64,000 bases of DNA from Tessaracoccus sp. (GTDB taxonomy: Bacteria > Actinomycetota > Actinomycetes > Propionibacteriales > Propionibacteriaceae): contig NZ_JADJNP010000001.1 of the NCBI RefSeq assembly GCF_016714275.1, positions 806,001-870,000 on the forward strand, in the 5' to 3' direction. Numbering within the stretch: the first letter of the stretch is position 1; each line of letters begins with the position of its first letter. The position numbers were made by a program, and so were the translations under genes. The notes beneath the pieces are model-generated. The model did not search any database, was not told where the DNA came from, and worked only from the letters and a program-made list of their open reading frames with translations. Shown one piece after another: positions 26,593 to 36,749 of this stretch.

Positions 26593-27942
26593 ATGACCGC
26601 GAACAGCAACGACGACGCCCGGGTCGGGCACCTCGACGACGGCCCGCGGTTCGTCGAGGTGCCGCCGTCTCGGGCCACGACCGCCCTCACCGTCGCCTGG
26701 AACGTGCTGTTTCGGCTGGCGATCGGCGGAGCAATGACCTTCGGCGTCGGGTTCGTCCTCATGATCGCGTTCGACGAGAAGGCCATCGTCCTTCCGCGCT
26801 CCTGGGATCGGCTGGACGGGTTCGGCAGGGTGCTGATCGGGTACACGTTCTTCGCCGGCGGCATGCTCCCTGCGCTGCTGCTGTGGCCGCTCGCGTTCGC
26901 CCGCGACCTGGCGCTCCGCCGCGACCTGCGTGCCCACGCCAACACCGACGACGCGGCCGTCCCGATCGCCGCGCAGCGCACGCCCGCGGTGAAGCTAGGC
27001 GAGAACGTATCGGTGTCGGGCCTCGCGCTGATGCTGATCGGAGGCACCCTCTTCGTGATCTTCGGGATCGCCGCGATCATGGTCGACGGCGAGGCCCGCA
27101 CGATCGGCTTGGGTGCCGTCGCCCTCACCATCGGAATGATCGCCCTGGGCAGGATCCTCTCCCTGCGGGGAAACGCCGCCCAAGCGACGTCACCGGATCT
27201 CCTGCTCTTCTCGGATGGCCGGAGCGTGCGGGCGGAAAAAGAGGTCCGGCGCAGGGCTGCAGCGCAGCGCACCGCGACCGACGGCGACCATCCCGCCCCG
27301 CAGCGGCCGCGCGAACGCACCATCGGCGGTGTCGCGGCGCGAATGCTGCAGATCGGTGCCTGGGCCGCCGTCGCGGCCTGCATCGGCGTGTTCGTCATGG
27401 CACTGCTCCGCAAGCCATGCCGACGCTGCGACCCCGTGGAGTATGCCGACCCGGTCGAGTGGCTGATCGACTCCGGGCTCGCGTTCAGCGCGTCGCTCAC
27501 AGTCCTCGCCGTCACGGCGCTCACGGTCGGCTCGATCCTCGGCGCGGTCGTCGGGCAGCGCGCCCGACTCCGGCTCCGCGCGCTCGCCGCTTCGCCCGAC
27601 GCCGGGTGGCGCCGCCCCAGCGAGTCCGCCCTGCATGCGCAGCTGACAGGGACCAGCCCGCTACGGGTCGCCGCCTGCCTGTGCGCCGCATGGGGTTCCG
27701 CCCTTGTCTGGGCGTCGCTCGCGGCGGCCAGCGAGGCGGCCGAGGGTCAGGAGCCGTTCGTCGGGATGCCGTGGGACTTCAGCCTGCGGCTGGGGATCGT
27801 CCTGGTCTGCGGGCTGGTCCTCGTCGAATGGATCGCGCTGCGCGAGCACGTCGAGACGGCGCGGCAACTGCGCCGGGCATGGCCCGTTATCGACCCGCCG
27901 CCGGCCGCCACACCCACGGCGAGGACCGCGCACGGAGCGTGA
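26593..27942 (+). CDS. multi-pass membrane protein of unknown function
   Basis: 449 residues, no recognised family. Roughly eight hydrophobic segments: about 35-60, 80-105, 140-165, 170-190, 250-272, 300-325, 355-380 and 390-415. They are separated by charged loops; the middle loop (about 200-245) is rich in Arg/Ala and cytoplasmic-looking. A CRRC pair occurs just after the fifth segment (RKPCRRCDP). The start ATG is 10 bp after the 91-bp mobile element, so expression may depend on sequence carried by the element. Function unknown. Confidence 0.7.
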   Translation: MTANSNDDARVGHLDDGPRFVEVPPSRATTALTVAWNVLFRLAIGGAMTFGVGFVLMIAFDEKAIVLPRSWDRLDGFGRVLIGYTFFAGGMLPALLLWPLAFARDLALRRDLRAHANTDDAAVPIAAQRTPAVKLGENVSVSGLALMLIGGTLFVIFGIAAIMVDGEARTIGLGAVALTIGMIALGRILSLRGNAAQATSPDLLLFSDGRSVRAEKEVRRRAAAQRTATDGDHPAPQRPRERTIGGVAARMLQIGAWAAVAACIGVFVMALLRKPCRRCDPVEYADPVEWLIDSGLAFSASLTVLAVTALTVGSILGAVVGQRARLRLRALAASPDAGWRRPSESALHAQLTGTSPLRVAACLCAAWGSALVWASLAAASEAAEGQEPFVGMPWDFSLRLGIVLVCGLVLVEWIALREHVETARQLRRAWPVIDPPPAATPTARTAHGA

Positions 27943-28091
27943 AGAGGCTTCGCCAGCCCCGGATCCCTCCGGCTCCTTGCGGTCTGAAAGACTACGAGAG
28001 GTCCCGCGGACAAGTGGCACCTACGGCGTCCTTGCTACGGCACCACCTATCCGCGGAGCCTCTTGTCAGATGCGCCCCTCAAGGAGGACCA

Positions 28092-29792
<1,701 letters not shown>

Positions 29793-29846
29793 ACTCGTGC
29801 CGCCCGGAAATGTGAGCAGGATCCGCTATTCGACGATCGGATGAAG

Positions 29847-29927
29847 CGTCCGTTGAGCGGTCAGGGCGAAGCCAGTGTGCCTGGATGGGGCAGCGCAGTA
29901 GGCGCACATCGGTGGATCGAGGTTAAG
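29847..29927 (+). repeat. 81-bp copy of the third dispersed repeat family
   Basis: Nearly the same as 45124-45204, and as the left half of 47441-47612 in inverted form. Shared core: TTGAGCGGTCAGGGCGAAGC, then CCTGGATGGGGC and GGATCGAGG. It follows the fumarase stop. It carries only one of the two inverted ends of the full element. Confidence 0.8.
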
Positions 29928-29959
29928 TCATCGTCAGCAGACGATGCCGATTCTGCGTC

Positions 29960-30008
29960 GTTGGGCAGTGGATCAGGCTCAACACGACTGCCCGACTGGG
30001 GTACTTTT
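29960..30008 (+). terminator. likely intrinsic terminator after fumarase
   Basis: Stem GTTGGGCAGT (29960-29969) with ACTGCCCGAC (29987-29996), one G-U-type mismatch and a 17-nt loop, followed after 8 nt by a short T run (CTTTTG). It lies 170 bp past the stop, after the repeat. A 12-bp palindrome TTGTCGCGACAA (30007-30018) follows directly and could be an operator for the next operon. Confidence 0.5.
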
Positions 30009-30071
30009 GTCGCGACAACATAGACCTGGGTCGGATGCGGCACGGGAGAAACACCTGAGAGGGTCGAGCGC

Positions 30072-30839
30072 ATGAGTGCAACGACGCCGGGCTCGGCGCC
30101 CACGAAGGGGCTTGCCCTGCCGCCGATCGGTGCGCCCATGCTGCAGGTCAAGGACCTCAGCAAGGTCTACCGCGTCGGTGACTCCCGGCTCGCGGCCCTC
30201 AATCGCGTGACGCTTTCCATCCCTCGCGGCAGCTTCACCGCTGTCGTCGGCACGTCCGGTTCGGGGAAGTCGACGCTGCTGAACATGGTCGCGGGGCTTG
30301 AACGCCCGACGGCGGGCGAAATCTACGTCGGCGGGCGCGCGCTGCACACGATGAACGAGTCGCAGCTCGTGACGTTCCGCCGCGACCACGTGGGCTTCAT
30401 CTTCCAGTCGTTCAACCTCATGCCGCACCTCACCGCGCTGCAGAACGTGGCGCTGCCCCTGAGCTTCCGCGGCGTGCCGAAGGCGGCGCGGCTGCGGCGC
30501 GCGCACATCGTGCTGAACCAGATGGGGCTCGGCAAGCACGTCAACCACAGGCCGACCCAGCTCTCCGGCGGTCAGCAGCAGCGCGTCGGCATTGCGCGGG
30601 CGCTCGTGTCACAGCCGCCGCTGGTGTTCGCCGACGAGCCCACCGGCAACTTGGACTCGCGCACCTCCGTCGCCACCCTGAACCTGATCCGCACCGTGAT
30701 CGCGCGCTACCAGCAGACCTGGGTGATGGTCACCCACGACGCCCATCTCGCGTCCTTCGCCGACACCATCGTCTCCATCAGCGACGGTCGCATCTCCGAC
30801 ATCAGCCACACCGAACACCACAAGAAGGCCGCCTCATGA
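30072..30839 (+). CDS. ABC transporter ATPase (MacB/LolD type)
   Basis: 255-residue cytoplasmic ATPase for the permease two genes downstream. Walker A GTSGSGKST, signature LSGGQQQRVGIARAL, Walker B LVFADEPTGNLDSRT, and a His switch (VTHDAHLAS). The DEPTGNLDS pattern is typical of the LolD/MacB export group. It starts at the ATG at 30072 behind GAGAGG. The stop overlaps the next start by 4 nt. Substrate unknown; family members move lipoproteins, peptides or antibiotics, or transmit mechanical signals. Confidence 0.92.
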   Translation: MSATTPGSAPTKGLALPPIGAPMLQVKDLSKVYRVGDSRLAALNRVTLSIPRGSFTAVVGTSGSGKSTLLNMVAGLERPTAGEIYVGGRALHTMNESQLVTFRRDHVGFIFQSFNLMPHLTALQNVALPLSFRGVPKAARLRRAHIVLNQMGLGKHVNHRPTQLSGGQQQRVGIARALVSQPPLVFADEPTGNLDSRTSVATLNLIRTVIARYQQTWVMVTHDAHLASFADTIVSISDGRISDISHTEHHKKAAS

Positions 30840-31924
30840 AGCTTCTCCTCCGCCTCGCACTGACCATGCTCGCGGTCCTGCTCCTGGCGATCACGCCTGC
30901 CGGGCTGGCCCACGCGGACGCCGGGGACGGCGGATCCGACGTCGCGGGCGACGGGGGCGACGGCGGAGGCAACGGCGGCGGCGGAGGTGGCGGTGGTGGC
31001 GGAGGAGGCGGCACCGACGGCCCCGCCGGCGTCTCGGTGCCGCGCGTGATGGTCGAGGAGTTCAGCACCTCGCCCGGCACGGTACTCGCCGGCCAGCAGT
31101 TCGAGCTGAGCTTCACGCTGCGCAACACGTCGTCGACGACGCGCGTGCGCAACATGAAGGTCACGGTCTCGTCAGCCGACTCCGCGTTCCTCCCCATGGC
31201 GGGCACGTCGTCGCTGTTCATCCCGAGCATCCGGCCCGGCAACTACGCGAACCGGACGCTGACCTTCCGCGCGCTGCCATCGCTGGACCCCAAGCCGTAC
31301 CAGGTCACCATCAACCTCGAGTACGAGGACATGCAGGCCAACGCGTACACAAGCTCGGAGGACGTGGCCGTGGTGGTCACGCAGGAGACGCGGGCCTCGG
31401 CGTCGGCCCCTGAGCTGATGCCGGAGATCCTGATGGTCGGCCAGCAGGGGTCGATGACGTTCAGCATCCAGAACCAGGGTCGGTCGAAGCTGTTCAACGC
31501 GAAGGCGAGCATCCCCGAGGGTCAGGCGATCACCGGTCCTGAGGTGTTCGTCGGCACCGTCGACCCCGGCTCGACAGGCGCCGTCGACATGATGGTGACC
31601 GCGGCGATGGAGTCGGCCGGTCCCGTCGAGATCCTGATCAGCTACGAGGACGACGAGGGTGTCGAGAAGTCGTTCACCCAGGAGGTCCAGGTCATGGCGC
31701 AGGGGATGCCGATGCCCGAGGAGCCCATCGGCCCGGAGGAGCCCTTGCCCGAGGAGGGCATGGCGCTGCCGTGGATCCCGATCCTCGCGGTCGCCGGCAC
31801 CGCACTCCTCGCGCTCATCATCATTCTCATCGTCGTTCGGCGCGCGCGGCACCGCAAGGCCGCGCAGGCCGACGCCGACTTGCTCGCTTCGATGGACGCC
31901 GAGCCGCTGATCAGCGAAGACTGA
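30836..31924 (+). CDS. anchored extracellular protein of a MacB-like ABC module (COG1361-like)
   Basis: 362 residues. Signal peptide (cut near AHA, about residue 25), then a Gly/Asp-rich low-complexity run with a stretch of consecutive glycines (about 43-58). Two Ig-like, CARDB-type beta domains follow (FSTSPGTVLAGQQFELSFTL; MVGQQGSMTFSIQNQGRSKL). A Pro/Glu-rich linker leads to one transmembrane helix (about 309-335) and a short basic-acidic cytoplasmic tail. ATPase and permease genes flank it with 4-nt overlap and 2-nt spacing. Position and topology suggest an adaptor or substrate-capturing part of the module, analogous to MacA but unrelated in sequence. The role is inferred. Confidence 0.8.
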   Translation: MKLLLRLALTMLAVLLLAITPAGLAHADAGDGGSDVAGDGGDGGGNGGGGGGGGGGGGGTDGPAGVSVPRVMVEEFSTSPGTVLAGQQFELSFTLRNTSSTTRVRNMKVTVSSADSAFLPMAGTSSLFIPSIRPGNYANRTLTFRALPSLDPKPYQVTINLEYEDMQANAYTSSEDVAVVVTQETRASASAPELMPEILMVGQQGSMTFSIQNQGRSKLFNAKASIPEGQAITGPEVFVGTVDPGSTGAVDMMVTAAMESAGPVEILISYEDDEGVEKSFTQEVQVMAQGMPMPEEPIGPEEPLPEEGMALPWIPILAVAGTALLALIIILIVVRRARHRKAAQADADLLASMDAEPLISED

Positions 31925-31926
31925 CC

Positions 31927-33258
31927 GTGCGCTTCTCCGACCTGGTCGCCTCAAGCCTCGCGTCGCTGCGGCAACGTGCGTTCCGCACGACGTTGACGGT
32001 GCTGGGCGTCATGATCGGCACCACCGCCGTGATCGTGATGGTGTCCCTTGGCGTCGGCATGTCGCAGCAGTTCCTCGGCAACATGGAGTCGAACTGGACT
32101 CTGCGCACCGTCAGCGTGAGCGGCCCGCCGCCGGACGCCGCACAACAGGGCATCCCCGACAAGCTGTCGGATCGCCTCGTGACCCACCTGGTGGCCAGCT
32201 ACCCCGAGATCCAGTCGGTAGCACCGATCTACATGGTCGACCTGGAGATCCGGGTGGGCCGCTCGGCCACGTGGGGCCAGATCACCGCTATGCCGCACGC
32301 GGCGCTGGAGCAGCTCGGGCTGGAGTTGGCGTGGGGCGAGCTACCACCGGAGAACAGCACCTTCTCGGTCGTCGCCGGAGACATGCTGAACACCCAGTTC
32401 TGGGACGAGTCAACGGGCGAGGTCATGGATGTCGACTTCCAGCGCGACTCCGTGTTCGCCACCATCCAGGCAGGCTTCGTCGAGGAGCCGGGCGACGGCG
32501 GGGGCGATCCACCCGCTCCCCAGCGCTTCCTCCTGCCGTTCGCCGGACAGGTTGCGGGCGACGGACAGACGTGGACCCAGTTCTCGCAGGCGCTTTTCGC
32601 CGACCTGGACTCCACCGTCAAGTTCCTGCAGAAGCAGTCGCCGGGAAGGCCGCTGCCGAACCAGCCGACGACACCCGACGGCAAACCCCTCCGCGGCGAG
32701 TTCGTCTACAACGAGATCCGCCTGTTCACGCCGACACCTGACGACGCCGAGGCGCTGATGACGACGCTGCGCGACGCGGGCTACAGCGCGTGGGCCGAGA
32801 TCGAGTGGATCCGGGAGGCGCAGCGCCAGGCGCTGCTGATTCAGGCGATCTTCGGCGGGATCGGGTTCATATCGCTGCTCGTCGCGGCCATCGGCATCGC
32901 GAACACCATGATGATGAGCGTGTTCGAGCGGACCCGCGAGATCGGCGTGATGAAGGTGCTCGGGGCGTCGCTGCGCGACATCCGGGGCATGTTCATCTTC
33001 GAGTCGGCGCTGATCGGCATGTTCGGCGGCCTGGTGGGCCTGGCGCTCAGCCTTGGGGTGTCGGCGGCGATGAACATGTTCCTCGGCGGCATGCTGGGCG
33101 GCGGCATGGACGGTGAAGGCAGCGCGATCTCCATCATCCCGCCCTGGCTGATGCTGGGCGCCGTCGCGTTCTCGACCGCGATCGGCACCCTCGCGGGCCT
33201 CGCCCCCGCCCAGCGCGCCGTCCGCCTGAGCCCACTCGACGCCATCCGGACGCAATAG
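31927..33258 (+). CDS. MacB/FtsX-type ABC permease
   Basis: 443 residues from a GTG at 31927, 2 nt after the preceding stop. Topology of the MacB type: one TM near the N-terminus (about 20-45, RTTLTVLGVMIGTTAVIVMVS), a large extracytoplasmic domain (about 50-300), then three C-terminal TM segments (about 300-325, 355-385, 410-435). It ends PAQRAVRLSPLDAIRTQ, the family's conserved tail. The three genes form one operon. No adjacent two-component pair, which often accompanies antimicrobial-peptide MacB systems. Confidence 0.9.
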   Translation: MRFSDLVASSLASLRQRAFRTTLTVLGVMIGTTAVIVMVSLGVGMSQQFLGNMESNWTLRTVSVSGPPPDAAQQGIPDKLSDRLVTHLVASYPEIQSVAPIYMVDLEIRVGRSATWGQITAMPHAALEQLGLELAWGELPPENSTFSVVAGDMLNTQFWDESTGEVMDVDFQRDSVFATIQAGFVEEPGDGGGDPPAPQRFLLPFAGQVAGDGQTWTQFSQALFADLDSTVKFLQKQSPGRPLPNQPTTPDGKPLRGEFVYNEIRLFTPTPDDAEALMTTLRDAGYSAWAEIEWIREAQRQALLIQAIFGGIGFISLLVAAIGIANTMMMSVFERTREIGVMKVLGASLRDIRGMFIFESALIGMFGGLVGLALSLGVSAAMNMFLGGMLGGGMDGEGSAISIIPPWLMLGAVAFSTAIGTLAGLAPAQRAVRLSPLDAIRTQ

Positions 33259-33306
33259 CGGCTCGCACGCCTCTCTCGGCACTGGGCGCGCGGTTAGGAT
33301 CGGCGC

Positions 33307-34386
33307 ATGGCACGCAAGGCAACGGCTCTCGACGTGGCGCGGCTCGCCCGCGCCTCGCGGAGTGCCGTGTCGATGGTGTTCAACGGCCGCGCTGACGGCA
33401 GCGTCTCCAAGGAGACCCAGGAACGCATCCGCAAGGCGGCGGCGCAGCTGCAGTACAGCCCCAACCAGGTCGCACGGAGCTTGCGCGATCGCCGGTCGCA
33501 CGTCATCGGCCTGGTCTCCAACGCGGCGGTGACCAGCGCCTTCGACGGCGCGATCATCGCCGGCGCCAACGCCCTGGCCCAGCGGTTCGGGTTCCTCACC
33601 CTCTCGACCGACACCGAGAACGACGAACACCGCACCGTCGGCGCCGTCGGCACCCTGCTTGACCGCACCGTCGACGGCCTGCTCTACGTCCTCTCCGGGC
33701 TCAACTCGATCGTCGTGCCGCAGGGCTTCTACACCGTCCCATCGGCGCTCGCCCACTGCTTTCCCACCGAGCCACCGGCCCAGCCCGTGCCGGCCTTCAT
33801 CCCCGACGAGGTCCGCGGCGGCGCCGACGCCGCCCGGCACCTTCTCCACCTGGGCCACACGGAGATAGCCTTCCTCGGCGGGACCGCCACCACTCCCGCA
33901 GCCGGCTGGCGAGAGCAGGGCTTTCGGGAGGCGATGGGCGCCGCGAGAGCGGCCGTCCGCGAAGACTGGGTACGGCCGGCCGGGTGGGACATCGCGGAAG
34001 GGTACGCGGCCGCGCTGCACGTCCTCGACCGGCCGGCTGCCGAGCGGCCGACCGCGCTGCTCTCCGGCAACGACCGGGCCGCCGTCGGCATGGTGCTAGC
34101 CGCGGCCAGCCTCGGCCTGCGGGTGCCCGACGACGTGTCGATCGTCGGCTACGACGACGAGCGCCGCGTAGCGGACCAGATGATGCCCGCCCTGACGAGC
34201 GTGGCGTTGCCGCAGCGTCGGATGGGCGAGGAGGCGATGCGGTCGGTGCTCCTCCGGCTCGGCCTCGACGTCGGTGAAGCGCCGACCTTCCCCACCCTCG
34301 CCGGGGCGCCGGACGTCCGGCTGATCCCCTGCACGCTGCGCGAGCGAAGCTCGACGGCCGCGCCCGCCCCGCACAAGGAGTCGTGA
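33307..34386 (+). CDS. LacI-family transcriptional regulator
   Basis: 359 residues. The N-terminal LacI helix-turn-helix and hinge are seen (ATALDVARLARASRSAVSMV, YSPNQVARSLRDRRSHVIGLV), with a periplasmic-binding-like effector domain (DGLLYVLSG, LSGNDRAAVGMVLAAASLGL, VPDDVSIVGYDDE). The stop overlaps the GH32 start. Being in the same operon as the fructosidase and convergent with the sugar ABC operon, it is the likely regulator of both. Its probable site is the palindrome at 39320-39335. Confidence 0.92.
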   Translation: MARKATALDVARLARASRSAVSMVFNGRADGSVSKETQERIRKAAAQLQYSPNQVARSLRDRRSHVIGLVSNAAVTSAFDGAIIAGANALAQRFGFLTLSTDTENDEHRTVGAVGTLLDRTVDGLLYVLSGLNSIVVPQGFYTVPSALAHCFPTEPPAQPVPAFIPDEVRGGADAARHLLHLGHTEIAFLGGTATTPAAGWREQGFREAMGAARAAVREDWVRPAGWDIAEGYAAALHVLDRPAAERPTALLSGNDRAAVGMVLAAASLGLRVPDDVSIVGYDDERRVADQMMPALTSVALPQRRMGEEAMRSVLLRLGLDVGEAPTFPTLAGAPDVRLIPCTLRERSSTAAPAPHKES

Positions 34387-35846
34387 TGACCTTCGATCCC
34401 GCGCTGCGTCCGCGCGCGCACTTCGCGCCGCGCCGCAACTGGATGAACGACCCGAATGGGCTGCTGTTCCACGATGGCGAGTACCACCTGTACTTCCAGC
34501 ACAACTCCCGCGGCTGGTGGCCCGGGTTCTCGTCCTGGGGCCATGCGGTGAGCCGGGACCTCGTCGAGTGGACCGAGCTTGCCGTCGCGATCCCCAGCAC
34601 CGACGACGAGTTCATCCTCTCCGGGAGCGCCGTCGTCGACCACCGAAACGTCTCCGGACTTGGCACCCCCGAGGGGCCTGCCCTTGTCGCGATCTACACC
34701 AGCTTCTCCCCGGTGACGAAGATCCAGCGCCAGTCGCTGGCCTACAGCACCGACGGCGGCCGCACCTTCACGCCGTACGCGGGCAACCCGATCATCGACA
34801 TCGACTCCCACGACTTCCGCGACCCAAAGCTCCTGCGCCGCGAGGACGAGTTCGTCATGGCCATCGTGATGACCCAGGACCGCACCGTCCGGCTGTATGA
34901 GTCGAAGAACCTGCTCGACTGGATCCTGAGCAGCGAGGTCGGCCCGTTCGGCTTCACCGAAGGGGTCTGGGAATGCCCGGACATCGTCCTCGTGCCGATC
35001 GAGGGGGGCGACGACGCGGCATGGGTTCTCCTGCTCAGCGTCCAGTCGGGCGGCCCCGCCGGCGGCTCGGGGATGCAGTACCTCGTCGTCGACTATGACG
35101 GCCACACCTTCACCCCGATCGGTGAGGCGCGCTGGCTGGACTTCGGCTCCGACTTCTACGCCGGCGTCGCGTACACCGACGCGCCCGCGCCGGTCATCCA
35201 CGCCTGGATGAACAACTGGGCCTACGCCGCCAACACCCCAGGCGAGGAGTTCCGCGGCATGATGAGCCTCCCTCGGCGGCTCACGCTCCGGCGCAAGGGC
35301 GACGATCTCGTGCTCGTGCAGCGTCCCGTCTTCCGGGAGGGTCCCCCGCTGTTCGAGGCGCACGACGTCGTCGTCGACGGCCGGCACGAGTTCCCGAACG
35401 CCGAGCCGGCCGTGCGGATCGTCGCGGACTTCGACGCGGGCACGGCAGCCAGGTTCGGCCTCGACGTCCGGGTCGGCGGGGATGAGGCGACGCGTGTCGT
35501 CGTGGACCGTGCGGCGGGGACCGTGTCCGTCGACCGCACCCGCTCCGGGCTCGTCCGACTCGCCCGGCGACGCGTCCCCCCGGAGTCGCCGGACTTCGAG
35601 GCGGCAGAGGCGGCCGCCCACCTGGAGCCCCAGGACATCGGCGCGGCGCACCCGGCGCCGCTTGCGGAGACCGACCGCGTCACGCTGGAGGTGTTCGTCG
35701 ACGTCTCCTCCGTGGAGGTGCTCGCGGCGGACGGGGCCGTCGCTGTCAGCGACCTGATCTTCCCTTCACCCGAGAGCACCGGGATCGTGGCGTTCGCCGA
35801 CGGCGGGGTCGCGCGGCTGCGCTCGCTCACCGTCAGCGCGCTATAG
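34386..35846 (+). CDS. GH32 glycosidase (sucrose / fructan hydrolase)
   Basis: Cleaves beta-fructosides such as sucrose or short fructans. 486 residues from the ATG at 34386 behind AAGGAG; a GTG one codon earlier is possible. The three GH32 catalytic carboxylates are visible: nucleophile in WMNDPNG, transition-state Asp in FRDPKLL, and acid/base Glu in WECPDIV. The five-blade propeller (to about 310) is followed by the C-terminal beta-sandwich (LEVFVDVSSVEV). No signal peptide, so it acts inside the cell on sugars brought in by the adjacent importer. Sucrose versus sucrose-phosphate or kestose cannot be told. Confidence 0.93.
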   Translation: MTFDPALRPRAHFAPRRNWMNDPNGLLFHDGEYHLYFQHNSRGWWPGFSSWGHAVSRDLVEWTELAVAIPSTDDEFILSGSAVVDHRNVSGLGTPEGPALVAIYTSFSPVTKIQRQSLAYSTDGGRTFTPYAGNPIIDIDSHDFRDPKLLRREDEFVMAIVMTQDRTVRLYESKNLLDWILSSEVGPFGFTEGVWECPDIVLVPIEGGDDAAWVLLLSVQSGGPAGGSGMQYLVVDYDGHTFTPIGEARWLDFGSDFYAGVAYTDAPAPVIHAWMNNWAYAANTPGEEFRGMMSLPRRLTLRRKGDDLVLVQRPVFREGPPLFEAHDVVVDGRHEFPNAEPAVRIVADFDAGTAARFGLDVRVGGDEATRVVVDRAAGTVSVDRTRSGLVRLARRRVPPESPDFEAAEAAAHLEPQDIGAAHPAPLAETDRVTLEVFVDVSSVEVLAADGAVAVSDLIFPSPESTGIVAFADGGVARLRSLTVSAL

Positions 35847-35855
35847 GACGCGGAA

Positions 35856-35885
35856 GGCGCCGGCGGGAGTGATCCCGCCGGCGCC
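35856..35885. terminator. hairpin between convergent GH32 and permease genes
   Basis: Perfect 13-bp stem GGCGCCGGCGGGA (35856-35868) with its complement (35873-35885) and loop GTGA. It lies 10 bp past the GH32 stop and 15 bp before the end of the leftward permease gene. No T run, so its strength as an intrinsic terminator is uncertain. Confidence 0.65.
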
Positions 35886-35900
35886 CAGTCACACCAGCTG

Positions 35901-36749
35901 TTACCCCTTCACGGCGCCCGAGGTCATGCCACGGACGAAGAAGCGCTGCATGCTGAAGAAGATGATCATCGGCACCAGCATGGAGATGAACGCGCCGGCG
36001 GTCAGGAGCTCCCAGCCCTGGCCCTGCGTGCCCATGATCCCCGCCAGCGACACGATGACCGTCGCGTTCTGCGACTTCAGGAACATCATCGCGATCAGCA
36101 GGTCGTTCCACACCCACAGGAACTGCAGGATCGCGAAGCCGGCGATGGCCGGCATCGACATCGGGAACACCAGCTTCCAGAAGGTCTGGAAGTGCGACGC
36201 GCCGTCCACCTTCGCCGACTCGATGATCGAACGCGGCAGCGTCGTCATGTAGTTGCGGAGGGTGTAGATGGCCAGCGGCATGCCGAAGCCCGCGTGGAGC
36301 AGCCACACCGAGACGTACTGGCCGGAGATGTTGATCCCGCGGGGGCCGAGCATGTCCAGCATCGGCTGGAGCGCGACCTGGGCGGGAACGACCATCACCG
36401 CGACGATCGTCACGAACAGGAAGTCACGTCCCTTGAAGTCGAGGAACGTGAACGCGTACGCCGCGAAGGCCGCAAGGGTGATCGGGATGATCGTGGCCGG
36501 GACGGCGACGGCGAACGAGTTGATGAACGACGTTCCCATGTCCGTCTTCTGGAAGACGCCGGCGTAGTTCTCCGCCGTGAACGGACCGAGGATGCCCGTC
36601 CACCAGCCGGTGCTGTTGATGAGGTCGATGTCGCGGAACGACGTGACAAGCAGCCCGAGCGTCGGGATCAGCCAGAGGATGCAGAGCAGGATCATGACGA
36701 TGATCGAGACCCAGCTGCGCTTTTGTTCGGTGTCAACAGCCTTGCTCAT
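35901..36749 (-). CDS. sugar ABC transporter permease, MalG type
   Basis: 282 residues with six TM segments. The EAA loop is visible (IIESAKVDGASHFQTFWKLVFPMSMP), as is the family end FFVRGMTSGAVKG. Third gene of the leftward CUT1-type importer operon (binding protein, MalF-like, MalG-like). It starts at the ATG at 36749, overlapping the MalF-like stop (ATGA). No ATPase gene is linked, so it must share an MsmK/MalK-type ATPase encoded elsewhere. Confidence 0.93.
   Translation of the reverse strand: MSKAVDTEQKRSWVSIIVMILLCILWLIPTLGLLVTSFRDIDLINSTGWWTGILGPFTAENYAGVFQKTDMGTSFINSFAVAVPATIIPITLAAFAAYAFTFLDFKGRDFLFVTIVAVMVVPAQVALQPMLDMLGPRGINISGQYVSVWLLHAGFGMPLAIYTLRNYMTTLPRSIIESAKVDGASHFQTFWKLVFPMSMPAIAGFAILQFLWVWNDLLIAMMFLKSQNATVIVSLAGIMGTQGQGWELLTAGAFISMLVPMIIFFSMQRFFVRGMTSGAVKG

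Noticed and set aside
30960..31020. GGC/GGT-rich tract in the anchored ABC protein as a microsatellite
   Set aside because: In frame and codes for a glycine linker; no evidence of unit-length variation from one sequence.
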